DNA from: a virus
IMG/VR virus record: IMGVR_UViG_3300042905_000957
Span: 1 to 25,934 of that record
DNA length: 25,934 nt
Direction: 5' to 3' (one strand)
The first letter of the stretch is position 1; every line of letters starts with the position of its first letter. Below the pieces are notes generated by a model. The model did no database searches and was not told the DNA's origin. It saw nothing but the letters and a program-made list of their open reading frames with translations. This document shows, piece after piece, positions 1 through 5,939 of the stretch. The position numbers and the translations under genes are program-made.

Positions 1-318
1 CTCCTCGCATACTTGACACCATGATCGCACAAGGGTGTGAGCAAGTTGTTCAGAGAACAGACCGTCGATCTCTGCGAGCGTCGTGATTCGTTCTTGACCC
101 TTGACGACTCGTGACTTGATGATCTTGAATGAGTACAGATCGTTGTTGAGTGTCACGATCACTTGAGCGATTGCGTGATATGCGCCGATCTTGAATGTCA
201 GACCGATCTTGTTGTCGATCTCGATGATCGCATAGTTGCGTATGCCTAACTCAAAGCGTGCAGGTCGCAGGTGAGCGATCGCTTGCTGTGCGTCGAAGTC
301 TGTGTCGAGTGCTTCCAT
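1..318 (-). CDS. Hypothetical phage protein, cut by left window edge
   Basis: This reading frame is open from an ATG at 318 to the window edge, giving 106 residues with no stop, so it is the N-terminal part of a longer protein. The ATG overlaps the TGA of the upstream gene in a TGATG junction, which is the usual gene spacing in this operon. The start reads MEALDTDFDAQQAIAHLRPA, followed by an alternating hydrophobic stretch (YAIIEIDNKIGLTFKIG, AIAQVIVTL) that suggests a beta-rich fold. GATC tetramers are unusually dense here, about ten in 300 bases by eye. I do not recognise a family. It is the most distal visible gene of the small-protein operon behind promoter module A. Confidence 0.75.
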   Translation of the reverse strand, partial: MEALDTDFDAQQAIAHLRPARFELGIRNYAIIEIDNKIGLTFKIGAYHAIAQVIVTLNNDLYSFKIIKSRVVKGQERITTLAEIDGLFSEQLAHTLVRSWCQVCEE

Positions 319-512
319 CAGAGAGCCTCTGACCGTGATACAGCGTCACTAGCGAGCAGGCTTGCTTGTGCTTCAAGTGATCGTGACAGAGTTTCGAGTG
401 TCAGCCAATCTTCTGTTGCGATTGCTTCTTCAATCATTCTCAAGAATGAGCGTGAGTTCTTCACGCACAGTCGCATATCAGTCTTCGTCGTGGGTTTGTA
501 TGTCGTGCTCAT
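318..512 (-). CDS. Small hypothetical helical protein (64 aa)
   Basis: The chosen start is the ATG at 512, which overlaps the upstream stop as ATGA; the longer frame reaching 569 would run far into the neighbour. The product begins MSTTYKPTTKTDMRLCVKNS and then forms what looks like two amphipathic helices (SFLRMIEEAIATEDWLTLET and LSRSLEAQASLLASDAVSRS). The gene ends in a TGATG junction with the next gene. No domain is recognised. Tight coupling on both sides and codon use like its neighbours support a real gene. Confidence 0.7.
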   Translation of the reverse strand: MSTTYKPTTKTDMRLCVKNSRSFLRMIEEAIATEDWLTLETLSRSLEAQASLLASDAVSRSEAL

Positions 513-751
513 TGCTTGTCTCCTGTTGTGTTGTCTTGTGATTCTGCACACTCTCCGCACCATTCGCAAGGAACGGGGGCGAAGAAGTTTGCGAGTGCTT
601 TTGTCGGGTGTGCGATTGCTGTTCCGTGTTCTTCACAGATCGAGTACCACTTGAGTGTGCCTTCACAGTCGTCGACGTTCAAGTCTTGTGCTGACATGAC
701 TGACACGAGTGTCTTCGTCTGACGTGCTCGTCGAGTTGTCGAAGTGCTCAC
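509..751 (-). CDS. Small Cys-rich protein, possible zinc ribbon (80 aa)
   Basis: The gene starts with GTG at 751 in a GTGA overlap with the upstream stop and ends in an ATGA overlap with the next gene. Cysteines lie at about 29, 39, 62, 65 and 68, with a CEWCGEC cluster near the C-terminus and EEHGT in the middle. This pattern fits a small zinc-binding ribbon, but no named family is recognised. The N-terminus MSTSTT and the DNA around the start nearly repeat the start of the preceding gene at 993, so the translation-start segment may have been copied. Its likely role is that of a small early accessory protein of unknown function. Confidence 0.7.
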   Translation of the reverse strand: MSTSTTRRARQTKTLVSVMSAQDLNVDDCEGTLKWYSICEEHGTAIAHPTKALANFFAPVPCEWCGECAESQDNTTGDKQ

Positions 752-993
752 GAGTTGCCACCGATGCGCTTTGCTCGTGCTTCCATCTTCATCTCGATCA
801 TTCGGATATCTCTGAGTGCGATTCGCAAGTCTTCTTTGTAAGACTCTCGCTCGTCTTTGGGCAGTCTTTCTTCGAGCACTTCGTTGATGTACTCGACTTC
901 ACGATTCATGTCGTGAAGTCTGCCCTCGTCGAGAGCCTGACACTTGATCATCATTGCTAGAAGATCAGCGGGAATCGTTGTTGAAGTGCTCAT
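748..993 (-). CDS. Small charged helical hypothetical protein (81 aa)
   Basis: The start is the ATG at 993, in an ATGA overlap with the upstream gene; an AGGAG-like sequence lies just upstream (read as GCAGGAGAGAACTC). The open frame continues upstream to 1098, but that extension would overlap the neighbour and is basic and low in complexity. The 81-residue product has MSTSTTIPADLLAMMIKCQA followed by a long charged helix rich in Glu, Lys and Arg (residues about 20-75), probably a coiled coil. No enzymatic motif is visible. It sits in the middle of the five-gene run behind promoter module A. Confidence 0.72.
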   Translation of the reverse strand: MSTSTTIPADLLAMMIKCQALDEGRLHDMNREVEYINEVLEERLPKDERESYKEDLRIALRDIRMIEMKMEARAKRIGGNS

Positions 994-1196
994 GAGTTCT
1001 CTCCTGCGGTGTTGTGCTTTGCGACTTTTGCGATATGACTCTTGCGGTTGTTGCTCTTTGTTTCGATGACGTGACCGCATGAGCAGTACGTGCGCCATGC
1101 GACTGTCTTTGTCTTCTTCATCGTCTTGAAGTTCATGTCGAGCACTCGATCTGATGAGTGCTTCACTGTTGCGTCGTGCGTTGTGGTGTTCATCAT
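990..1196 (-). CDS. Small basic hypothetical protein with CxC motif (68 aa)
   Basis: Two consecutive ATG codons at 1196 and 1193 follow the upstream TGA in a TGATGATG junction. The product is 68 residues, basic, with YCSCGH at residues 37-42 and a further histidine at 54. That could be half of a metal site, but it is not a complete zinc ribbon. The gene ends in an ATGA overlap with the next one. I do not recognise a family. Its position as second gene of the module A operon makes it a likely early, co-regulated accessory protein. Confidence 0.68.
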   Translation of the reverse strand: MMNTTTHDATVKHSSDRVLDMNFKTMKKTKTVAWRTYCSCGHVIETKSNNRKSHIAKVAKHNTAGENS

Positions 1197-1444
1197 CAGA
1201 CCATCACGTCTTCTGCGTTCAGACGATCAGCGATAATCTTGCACTCTTTGTTGCTCTTTGCGTTATGAGCCTGAAAGCCTGTCGCTGAGTCAACAACAAT
1301 CCACCAAGTCGTCTTGATCTCATGAAACCAGCCACCATGAATAGTTCGTTCCATAAAGCGTCGATGAAGTTGATCGCACAATGGGTGCTCGCATGGCGAA
1401 TACTCGATGTCTTTCACTACTGTGTATCGTTTGTTGTTGTTCAT
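1196..1444 (-). CDS. First gene of module A operon, hypothetical (82 aa)
   Basis: The chosen start is the ATG at 1444, exactly seven bases after a TACGAT -10 box, so the transcript is probably leaderless. The frame continues upstream to 1474 but that part lies in the promoter. The product begins MNNNKRYTVVKDIEYSPCEH, has a CxxxxC pair at 18 and 23, and contains KTTWWIVVDSATGFQAHNA, which reads like a small beta-sheet domain. The N-terminal Asn run is matched by the first gene behind module B (from 9705), so the repeated DNA extends into the coding region. No family is recognised. Confidence 0.75.
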   Translation of the reverse strand: MNNNKRYTVVKDIEYSPCEHPLCDQLHRRFMERTIHGGWFHEIKTTWWIVVDSATGFQAHNAKSNKECKIIADRLNAEDVMV

Positions 1445-1451
1445 GTCTCCC

Positions 1452-1528
1452 ATCGTATAAGCAGAGTTGTACAAGCGTCAACGTTATCTGCAAGATTCTC
1501 AAAAGAATGTCGGTGATCAGCGGTTATG
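1452..1528 (-). promoter_or_regulatory. Promoter/operator module A (leaderless)
   Basis: On the minus strand there is a -35 box TTGACG (1481-1476), an 18-base spacer, and a -10 box TACGAT (1457-1452), then seven bases to the ATG at 1444. The spacer holds the palindrome TTGTACAA (1467-1474), nine bases from the -10. Upstream, at 1500-1528, lies a second conserved box beginning CATAACCGCTGATCA and ending in a T-run plus G. The same layout recurs at modules B (9713-9789) and C (25426-25501, plus strand). The box assignments are by eye; regulation by a repressor at the palindrome is inference. Confidence 0.7.
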
Positions 1529-1627
1529 CGCTCAAAATACTTGACAGCACACTGAGTCGACGCAGGTTTTGAGATTCTGTGTTCACGACGAATCATGCGA
1601 TCTGTCAGAGAGCCGAGCAGGTGACGC

Positions 1628-1643
1628 AACCTCAGCAGACTGA
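1628..1643. repeat. 16-base exact repeat upstream of module A
   Basis: AACCTCAGCAGACTGA occurs here and, identically, at 9908-9923. In both places it lies 100-120 bases upstream of the conserved promoter box, just past (here) or at (there) the end of the preceding gene. It shows that the copied unit is longer than the promoter itself. A short inverted repeat CTCAG-CAGA-CTGAG is present in this copy and could form a weak hairpin. Confidence 0.6.
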
Positions 1644-1663
1644 GAGCGATCTGTGAGCAGTCG

Positions 1664-2569
1664 TCACAGAGTCTTGCGTTCAATCTTTCGCATCTTCGGT
1701 GCAGTCTTCGTGAGATCGTCGTAGTCGTCTCGACGTATCAGACCAAGGTTCTTGAACGATCTGTAGTCGACGTGATGATGCCAGCGTTGAAACTTCCAGA
1801 CGACAGTTGCGACATCGGGGTGCATACGTGCAAGCATCTTCGACTTCGGCAGAGTTCCCTCTGATGCGTAGAACGCTTCAGTGTTCCCACCTTTGAGTGT
1901 CGACGTGCGAACTTTGTCTTGCAGGAACGCATTGAATTGCACCGTACACCAACCTGCTTTCAACATTGTGAGCGACAAGTCTGTGTCTTCGTTGTATCGA
2001 CCACGCCAACGAAACGGAAGATCATTGCGAATCAGATTGCATGAGTAGATACGAGTGTTCGTGATGAACGGTGGCAACTTCTGCCTTGCTTTTGCGAACA
2101 TCGAATAGTTCGGCCCTGCCATACCAATGTTTGTGTATCGAAGAACGAACTCTTCCATCATGTTGAACATCATTCCATCACCGACGACGATCTTCTTGTT
2201 GTCGTGCAGTCGAGTGAACGACTGAATGTTGTCGTCCATGACCCAATGCCATTCGTAACCTTGATCGATTGAGTGTTCCCAAATGAAGTTGCGTGCTGGC
2301 CCCGGACCTTTTGACTTGCCGACGAGCAGTTCAAGTTCTTCAGGTGATTCGCAAGTGTCGTACTCGTCTTGATACTTCTTGTCGAGTATCAACAACTTGT
2401 GCTTCGGGAACTCGCTTGCGTACGCCTTGTATTGTTGCTCTTCGATCACAAGAAGATACGGCACGTTCATACGATCGAGTGCTCGTGGTGTCAACGCTGT
2501 GTCAGCACGACTCTTCGACGGTATATACAACGGGAATCGTGGCAGTGCTTTACTGATCGTCTGCGACAT
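1664..2569 (-). CDS. TET-associated glycosyltransferase (TAGT) for DNA base hypermodification
   Basis: The 301-residue product closely matches my recollection of the TET/JBP-associated glycosyltransferases of phages. Motifs in order are FPLYIPSKSRADT (12-24), GPARNFIWEH (90-99), WVMDDN (109-114, the likely metal/nucleotide-sugar DD), FITNTRIYSCNLIRND (168-183), RWRGRYNEDTDLSL (187-200), KGGNTEAFYA and KFQRWHHHVDYR. Family members are proposed or shown to add sugars to 5-hydroxymethylcytosine made by a phage TET dioxygenase from 5-methylcytosine. The start at 2569 is chosen because AGGA precedes it by about six bases; it overlaps the ParB-like gene by 20 bases. The TET and methyltransferase partners are not in the window. 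Sugar and exact substrate base are not readable from sequence. Confidence 0.85.
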   Translation of the reverse strand: MSQTISKALPRFPLYIPSKSRADTALTPRALDRMNVPYLLVIEEQQYKAYASEFPKHKLLILDKKYQDEYDTCESPEELELLVGKSKGPGPARNFIWEHSIDQGYEWHWVMDDNIQSFTRLHDNKKIVVGDGMMFNMMEEFVLRYTNIGMAGPNYSMFAKARQKLPPFITNTRIYSCNLIRNDLPFRWRGRYNEDTDLSLTMLKAGWCTVQFNAFLQDKVRTSTLKGGNTEAFYASEGTLPKSKMLARMHPDVATVVWKFQRWHHHVDYRSFKNLGLIRRDDYDDLTKTAPKMRKIERKTL

Positions 2570-3188
2570 ATTGTTCCTGTCGACTTGTTGTCTTGTTCGG
2601 GTTCTCTTGTGGATACCACATCGAACGCTTCTTCGGTCGCTTGATCGTCTCGAAGAACAGATCAGCATCTGCTTCAGTTGCGAAGTGAACGATCGCCTTG
2701 AACGCTGACTCTGTGTCGTCTTGCTTGAAGTCGGGCATAGCGTTCCACTCTGCTTGAGCGTCTGTCAAGCCTTGTGACTGTGCGTCGACGATTCGAGCGA
2801 GCAGATCGAAAGTATCCTTATCAAAACCTGAACCCTCTAGGCCGGTCTCGTGTTCTGTGAGTCGTAGCAGTTCGACAAGTAGTTCGTCGTCGTATGACGC
2901 AAGATCGTTCGAGCGGTTGTCGACAAGCAACATTCGTCGTGCTTCAGCATCGTCGATGTCAACCCAAAGTACAGGCAGTTCTTTGAGACCAAGAGCGACT
3001 GCCGCCTGATAGCGATGATTGCCGACGATGATATGCCGTGTTGACTTTTGTGCGACGATCGCACCGTAGAACCCGTTGACTCTGATTGATTCAATCAGTC
3101 GGTCGAGATTGCCTCGTCGAGCGTTGTCAGGGTGCAGTTCGAGTGCTGATACTTTGACGAGTTCGTAGTTGCTAGGTAGCAGATTCAT
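2550..3188 (-). CDS. ParB/sulfiredoxin-fold nuclease-like protein
   Basis: The 212-residue protein has an N-terminal ParB-like domain: HPDNARRGNLDRLIESIRVN (19-38), then HIIVGNHRYQAAVALG (52-67) with GNHR in place of the usual GERR/GEHR phosphate-binding motif, and LPVLWVDIDD followed by RMLLVDNRSNDLASYDDELL. The C-terminal half has a second small domain (FKAIVHFATEADADLFFETI, ending KRSMWYP) seen in phage ParB-like proteins. ParB-domain proteins of this type are known neighbours of TAGT and TET genes, so a role in the DNA modification pathway or in DNA targeting is more likely than chromosome partition. ATGA overlap with the upstream gene. Confidence 0.82.
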   Translation of the reverse strand: MNLLPSNYELVKVSALELHPDNARRGNLDRLIESIRVNGFYGAIVAQKSTRHIIVGNHRYQAAVALGLKELPVLWVDIDDAEARRMLLVDNRSNDLASYDDELLVELLRLTEHETGLEGSGFDKDTFDLLARIVDAQSQGLTDAQAEWNAMPDFKQDDTESAFKAIVHFATEADADLFFETIKRPKKRSMWYPQENPNKTTSRQEQYVADDQ

Positions 3189-3403
3189 TCTGCACCATCT
3201 TTGCGATGAATCTCATTCCAAATAGTTTGGTTTGTGATACCGAGAGCGTTAGCGATCACACGTTGTGACACGTTGTCGTTGCGCCAAATATCCCTGATTA
3301 GTGCTCGTCTTTCATTGTTGAGATTGATGATCTCTTGTTCGAGTTCACGCATCTTCAACGTGATGTCACGTGCTTCAGATAGTCGGGTTGTTGTTTGTTC
3401 CAT
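3185..3403 (-). CDS. Small coiled-coil/HTH protein (72 aa)
   Basis: The ATG at 3403 is preferred because AGGAG sits seven bases upstream; the ATG at 3409 overlaps the upstream stop as ATGA but is too close to the same ribosome site. The product has an N-terminal charged helix (KMRELEQEIINLNNERRALI) and a C-terminal helix-turn-helix (VSQRVIANALGITNQTIWNEIHR). It could bind DNA as a small regulator or act as a replication accessory factor. The same small protein type commonly follows a 114-residue helical protein in phages, as here. Confidence 0.72.
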   Translation of the reverse strand: MEQTTTRLSEARDITLKMRELEQEIINLNNERRALIRDIWRNDNVSQRVIANALGITNQTIWNEIHRKDGAE

Positions 3404-3405
3404 GT

Positions 3406-3750
3406 TCATACTCCTGTGGCTCTTACGTTCGCACAGATTGTGCGTAACGCATCTAGGCGTGATCGTGATGCGATCAGGCTTTGTTGTGTTGCTTTCTCTC
3501 TACCTTCGAGAATCTTCCAGAGTTTGTAATCTTCGCTTGCTCTGAGATGAGCGTGCGCTTCTTTTGTTGCTACTGGTGTCTTCTCTGTTTGTTCGATCAT
3601 TGCTCGTGCGTGTTTGTACTTGTACGAGGATTCTGCTTCTGCTCGATCGTTCGATACTTCTGTGAGAATCTCGATGTCTTCTTCCATTCGTCGACAGACT
3701 CTGAGCATCTCATTCTCAAGGTCAACGTGAGTCAGTGTTGCTGTACTCAT
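3406..3750 (-). CDS. Helical phage protein of unknown function (114 aa)
   Basis: The protein is almost entirely predicted helix, with NDRAEAESSYKYKHARAMIE and KEAHAHLRASEDYKLWKILE and a C-terminal SRSRLDALRTICANVRA. This pattern (a RAEAE..YK..ARA motif and a terminal RLDALRT..ANVRA motif) is recurrent in actinobacterial phages near replication and recombination genes. No function has been assigned that I know of. It starts in an ATGA overlap with the RusA-like gene and ends in an ATGA overlap with the HTH gene, so it is translated in step with both. Confidence 0.75.
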   Translation of the reverse strand: MSTATLTHVDLENEMLRVCRRMEEDIEILTEVSNDRAEAESSYKYKHARAMIEQTEKTPVATKEAHAHLRASEDYKLWKILEGREKATQQSLIASRSRLDALRTICANVRATGV

Positions 3751-4127
3751 GACAACTCTGTGATCATGAGACGCATACCGTCTCTGCCAACGATGTCAAC
3801 TGTGAAGAAGATGATCGAGTCAAGATGTTGTGGGTTGTCATCAGGTATCACGCCTGCGTCAACGATGCCATCGATCGCCGCTTTGACTGTTGGATAGCAC
3901 GCACCCACGTCAGGTCTCCATCTCTTGTTCACTGCTAACGGTGTGACCGCAATCGAGACACGAGCGAGTCGAGGTATCTGTGCTTGCTTTGTCAACATGA
4001 ACCATCTCTCTCTTGTCTCCTTCACGATCTTTGCTCGCTTGTGGTAGTGCCACGTGCGTTCTGCGTTCGTTGTCCAAGGTCGAACTGTGTCGACTATCGT
4101 CCAGCGTCTGCTCATCACCGTGATCAT
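3747..4127 (-). CDS. RusA-like Holliday junction resolvase
   Basis: The 126-residue product matches the RusA-like group of phage resolvases: an N-terminal strand region (WTIVDTVRPWTTNAER), a basic stretch, SIAVTPLAVNKRWRPDVGACYPTVKAAIDGIVDAG with aspartates at 73 and 86, then IPDDNPQHLDSI with D96/D97, and a closing strand. The acidic residues fit the RusA metal site; they would cut branched DNA during recombination or before packaging. The start at 4127 overlaps ATGA-style with a stop in a different frame, and an internal ATG at 4115 (MSRRWT) is an alternative. Its first 70 codons overlap the end of the HNH gene frame. Confidence 0.75.
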   Translation of the reverse strand: MITVMSRRWTIVDTVRPWTTNAERTWHYHKRAKIVKETRERWFMLTKQAQIPRLARVSIAVTPLAVNKRWRPDVGACYPTVKAAIDGIVDAGVIPDDNPQHLDSIIFFTVDIVGRDGMRLMITELS

Positions 4128-4482
4128 ACTCGGTGTTGTATGAGTGTACGAGTAATCCTATGGAAGTAGCACCGTCGGGGTGTATATGAATCCAATCGTG
4201 GCACGCTCGACAGACGACGACCATGTTGTTCGGGTCAGTGATTGAGCCACCACGAGCACGTGTCAACGGTTCGTGAATGTCGTGCGCTTCGTAGAGACAG
4301 CGATGCTTGCGATCGACAGTGCAGATTGCATGACCTGCTTCACAACGACAGCGAGTCTTCAAGACTTCAGCGATCACTCGTCGTCGAACTGCGTTGACTT
4401 TCGCACGCTTCTTCGACACTTGAGCGATCTTCTTCGTGCTACGTGCAAGCGGTGTGCGCTTGATCGGTGCTGAACGCTTCAC
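3910..4482 (-). CDS. HNH endonuclease with long C-terminal overlap
   Basis: The gene starts with GTG at 4482 in a GTGA overlap with the helicase-loader gene. The N-terminus is strongly basic (KRSAPIKRTPLARSTKK). Paired cysteines (45, 47, 54, 62, 91, 94) frame an HNH core: DIHEPLTRARGGS (68-80), TDPNNMVVVCRACHDWIHIHP (82-102) with candidate catalytic H70, N86 and H95/H99. After about residue 117 the frame continues for some 70 codons inside the RusA-like gene, and this tail does not look conserved. In this phage other junctions are only a few bases long, so the stop was probably displaced by mutation. Likely a DNA nicking or cutting enzyme used in replication, recombination or packaging. Confidence 0.78.
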   Translation of the reverse strand: MKRSAPIKRTPLARSTKKIAQVSKKRAKVNAVRRRVIAEVLKTRCRCEAGHAICTVDRKHRCLYEAHDIHEPLTRARGGSITDPNNMVVVCRACHDWIHIHPDGATSIGLLVHSYNTEYDHGDEQTLDDSRHSSTLDNERRTHVALPQASKDREGDKREMVHVDKASTDTSTRSCLDCGHTVSSEQEMET

Positions 4483-5078
4483 GAGTTCAACTGCTTCAAG
4501 TCAGCCGCAGGTCGTGCAAGTGATTCGATGATGATCTTCTGATTGAGTTCTGCGTAAGTCTTGAAGAACAGAATCCGAATCGGTGTCAGTTCACGCTCGT
4601 TGAGTCTGCACAGTTTGTTGTACGACGAAACAAGATCAAGAGTCTGCCCGATCATCTGATGCGAGAACGTCGGTCTAGGTCGCTGTGAGGTCTTCTGTAG
4701 ACATTCGCAATGCTTTACTCGCTCGACATCTTTGACAGTCACTGTGACGAACCTCGTGTTGTTACACGCAGAACAGTCGGGTGTCACGTTGTCGATTGGC
4801 CCGACTGTCTCGACTGCTTTCATGATCTCTGCCCACGCAGACTCTTGCGACGGTGGTTTGCCGCCGGGAATCATGCGATGCACAGCAGTCTCTCGAAGAC
4901 TTGCGATCGTCGGGAAGAACTTAGAGACAACGATCAAGTCTTGAGCCGCACCGTGAAGTGCGTCGTCTTCAAGATCGCTGAGACCGTTGACGTACAACTT
5001 GATCGTCGGGTCAGTCAGTTCTTTCATGTATGCCGCTGTCAGCATTGCGAGTGTGTTCAGTACGCCTGCTCTGCTCAT
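4479..5078 (-). CDS. Replicative helicase loader, G39P-like, with zinc motif
   Basis: The N-terminal half (LNTLAMLTAAYMKELTDPTI, LYVNGLSDLEDDALHGAAQD, VVSKFFPTIASLRE, residues 8-63) fits the helical fold of phage helicase loaders and inhibitors such as G39P. A C-terminal part has CSAC at 102-105 and CEC at 124-126, a probable zinc site. The ATG at 5078 overlaps the stop of the HTH replication gene as ATGA. Together the two genes look like an initiator-loader pair, comparable in role to lambda O and P, that would recruit the host DnaB helicase, since no phage helicase or polymerase is in the window. Confidence 0.78.
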   Translation of the reverse strand: MSRAGVLNTLAMLTAAYMKELTDPTIKLYVNGLSDLEDDALHGAAQDLIVVSKFFPTIASLRETAVHRMIPGGKPPSQESAWAEIMKAVETVGPIDNVTPDCSACNNTRFVTVTVKDVERVKHCECLQKTSQRPRPTFSHQMIGQTLDLVSSYNKLCRLNERELTPIRILFFKTYAELNQKIIIESLARPAADLKQLNS

Positions 5079-5872
5079 TGTTCTTCTCCCATCATCTGCC
5101 TGAGTCGATGCCAAGTTTTCGGCACGTTCTCTGTGTTGTTTGTTGTTGATCTGAAAGCATCTCTGAAGTGTTCTAGCCGATCAGCGTCACGCAAGATCAA
5201 CGTGAGATCGTTGTACACCTTGTTCTGATCATTGCGCCCCGAATGAAAGGGCGAGTTCTGCCAGCCCTGCACTGCGTCGAGTACGTCTTCGAGTGTGTAG
5301 TTCTTCAGCGACCATTCGATGCGTGCTCGTCGCTTGCTGTCGAGTTTCGTTCGAGTCGTGTCACGACTTGTCGATGCGACCCAAACATTGAAGACTTGAG
5401 AGACGTGATCTGAAACAAGTTCAGTATCTCTTTCTCGTTCAGTTGGTTCTCGTTCTTTAGTAGTTCTCGTTAGTTCCGCAACCATGAGACTAGGGGTAGT
5501 CTCATCGGTGAGACTAGGGGTAGTGACACGGGTGCGACTAGCCGCAACGATGCGACTAGGGTTCAGACGCTTCACGACATACACGTTCGACAACCACTGA
5601 CCGTTCTCGTATCGCTTCAAGACTTCAACAGCAGACACGTTCACGAGTTCAACGATCATTCGATCGACAGTGTGCGTCGACACTCTCAAGCGAGACGCAA
5701 GCAACTTGCGAGACGGGAACGCACGACCAGTGTTGTAGTCGGCATATCGACCGAGCAACGCATACAAGCGCACCGCACCGTGACTGATCTGTGCGTCAAG
5801 AACCCACTCAGGAATAATCGTGAAAGGTCCAGTGTCAGACGTGACTTCTTCGGTGTATCCTTTGTCTGTCAC
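5075..5872 (-). CDS. HTH replication initiator-like protein (DnaD/O-like)
   Basis: The gene starts with GTG at 5872, four bases after AGGAGAG. Residues about 18-95 form a winged helix-turn-helix (IIPEWVLDAQISHGAVRLYA, FPSRKLLASRLRVSTHTVDR), typical of phage replication initiators. A low-complexity Thr/Glu/Arg linker (about 110-155) leads to a C-terminal domain ending LDAVQGWQNSPFHSGRNDQN and KVYNDLTLILRDADRLEHF, a recurrent tail in phage replisome-organiser proteins. It is the first gene of the replication operon, downstream of the hairpin at 5893-5927. The origin is often inside such a gene; the codons for the linker contain near-repeats (around 5487-5555) that could be origin iterons. Confidence 0.77.
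   Translation of the reverse strand: MTDKGYTEEVTSDTGPFTIIPEWVLDAQISHGAVRLYALLGRYADYNTGRAFPSRKLLASRLRVSTHTVDRMIVELVNVSAVEVLKRYENGQWLSNVYVVKRLNPSRIVAASRTRVTTPSLTDETTPSLMVAELTRTTKEREPTERERDTELVSDHVSQVFNVWVASTSRDTTRTKLDSKRRARIEWSLKNYTLEDVLDAVQGWQNSPFHSGRNDQNKVYNDLTLILRDADRLEHFRDAFRSTTNNTENVPKTWHRLRQMMGEEQ
5487..5555. repeat. Short direct repeats in replication gene, possible iterons
   Basis: Variants of GAGACTAGGGGTAGT, GAGACTAGGGGTAGTG and GCGACTAGGGTTCAG occur within about 70 bases, with a further TGCGACTAGCC between them. They encode a Thr/Ser-rich linker (repeats of TTPSL). Phage initiator genes often carry the origin as iterons inside the linker region, so these could be initiator-binding sites, but simple linker repeats are an equally good explanation. 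Confidence 0.4.
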
Positions 5873-5892
5873 AAGACTCTCCTGTCTGTGTA

Positions 5893-5927
5893 GAAAGCGT
5901 GACTGTCGTCGGGACAGTCACGCTTTC
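5893..5927 (-). terminator. Perfect 15-bp hairpin between operons
   Basis: GAAAGCGTGACTGTC (5893-5907) and its exact reverse complement (5913-5927) flank a five-base loop. The hairpin lies 13 bases past the stop of the DUF932 gene and 21 bases before the ribosome site of the next gene, and is the only strong perfect inverted repeat I noticed between genes. No long T-run follows, but the stem closes with CTTTC. A terminator or attenuator separating the recombination and replication operons is the likely role; an RNA-processing site is possible. Confidence 0.65.
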
Positions 5928-5939
5928 GCTTTGTATCGA

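Noticed and set aside
1441-1683. 80-residue minus-strand ORF (TTG start) over promoter module A, ending in an ATGA overlap with the next gene
   Set aside because: The homologous DNA at module B has a stop in this frame and module C is frame-shifted, so the conservation follows the DNA element, not a protein.
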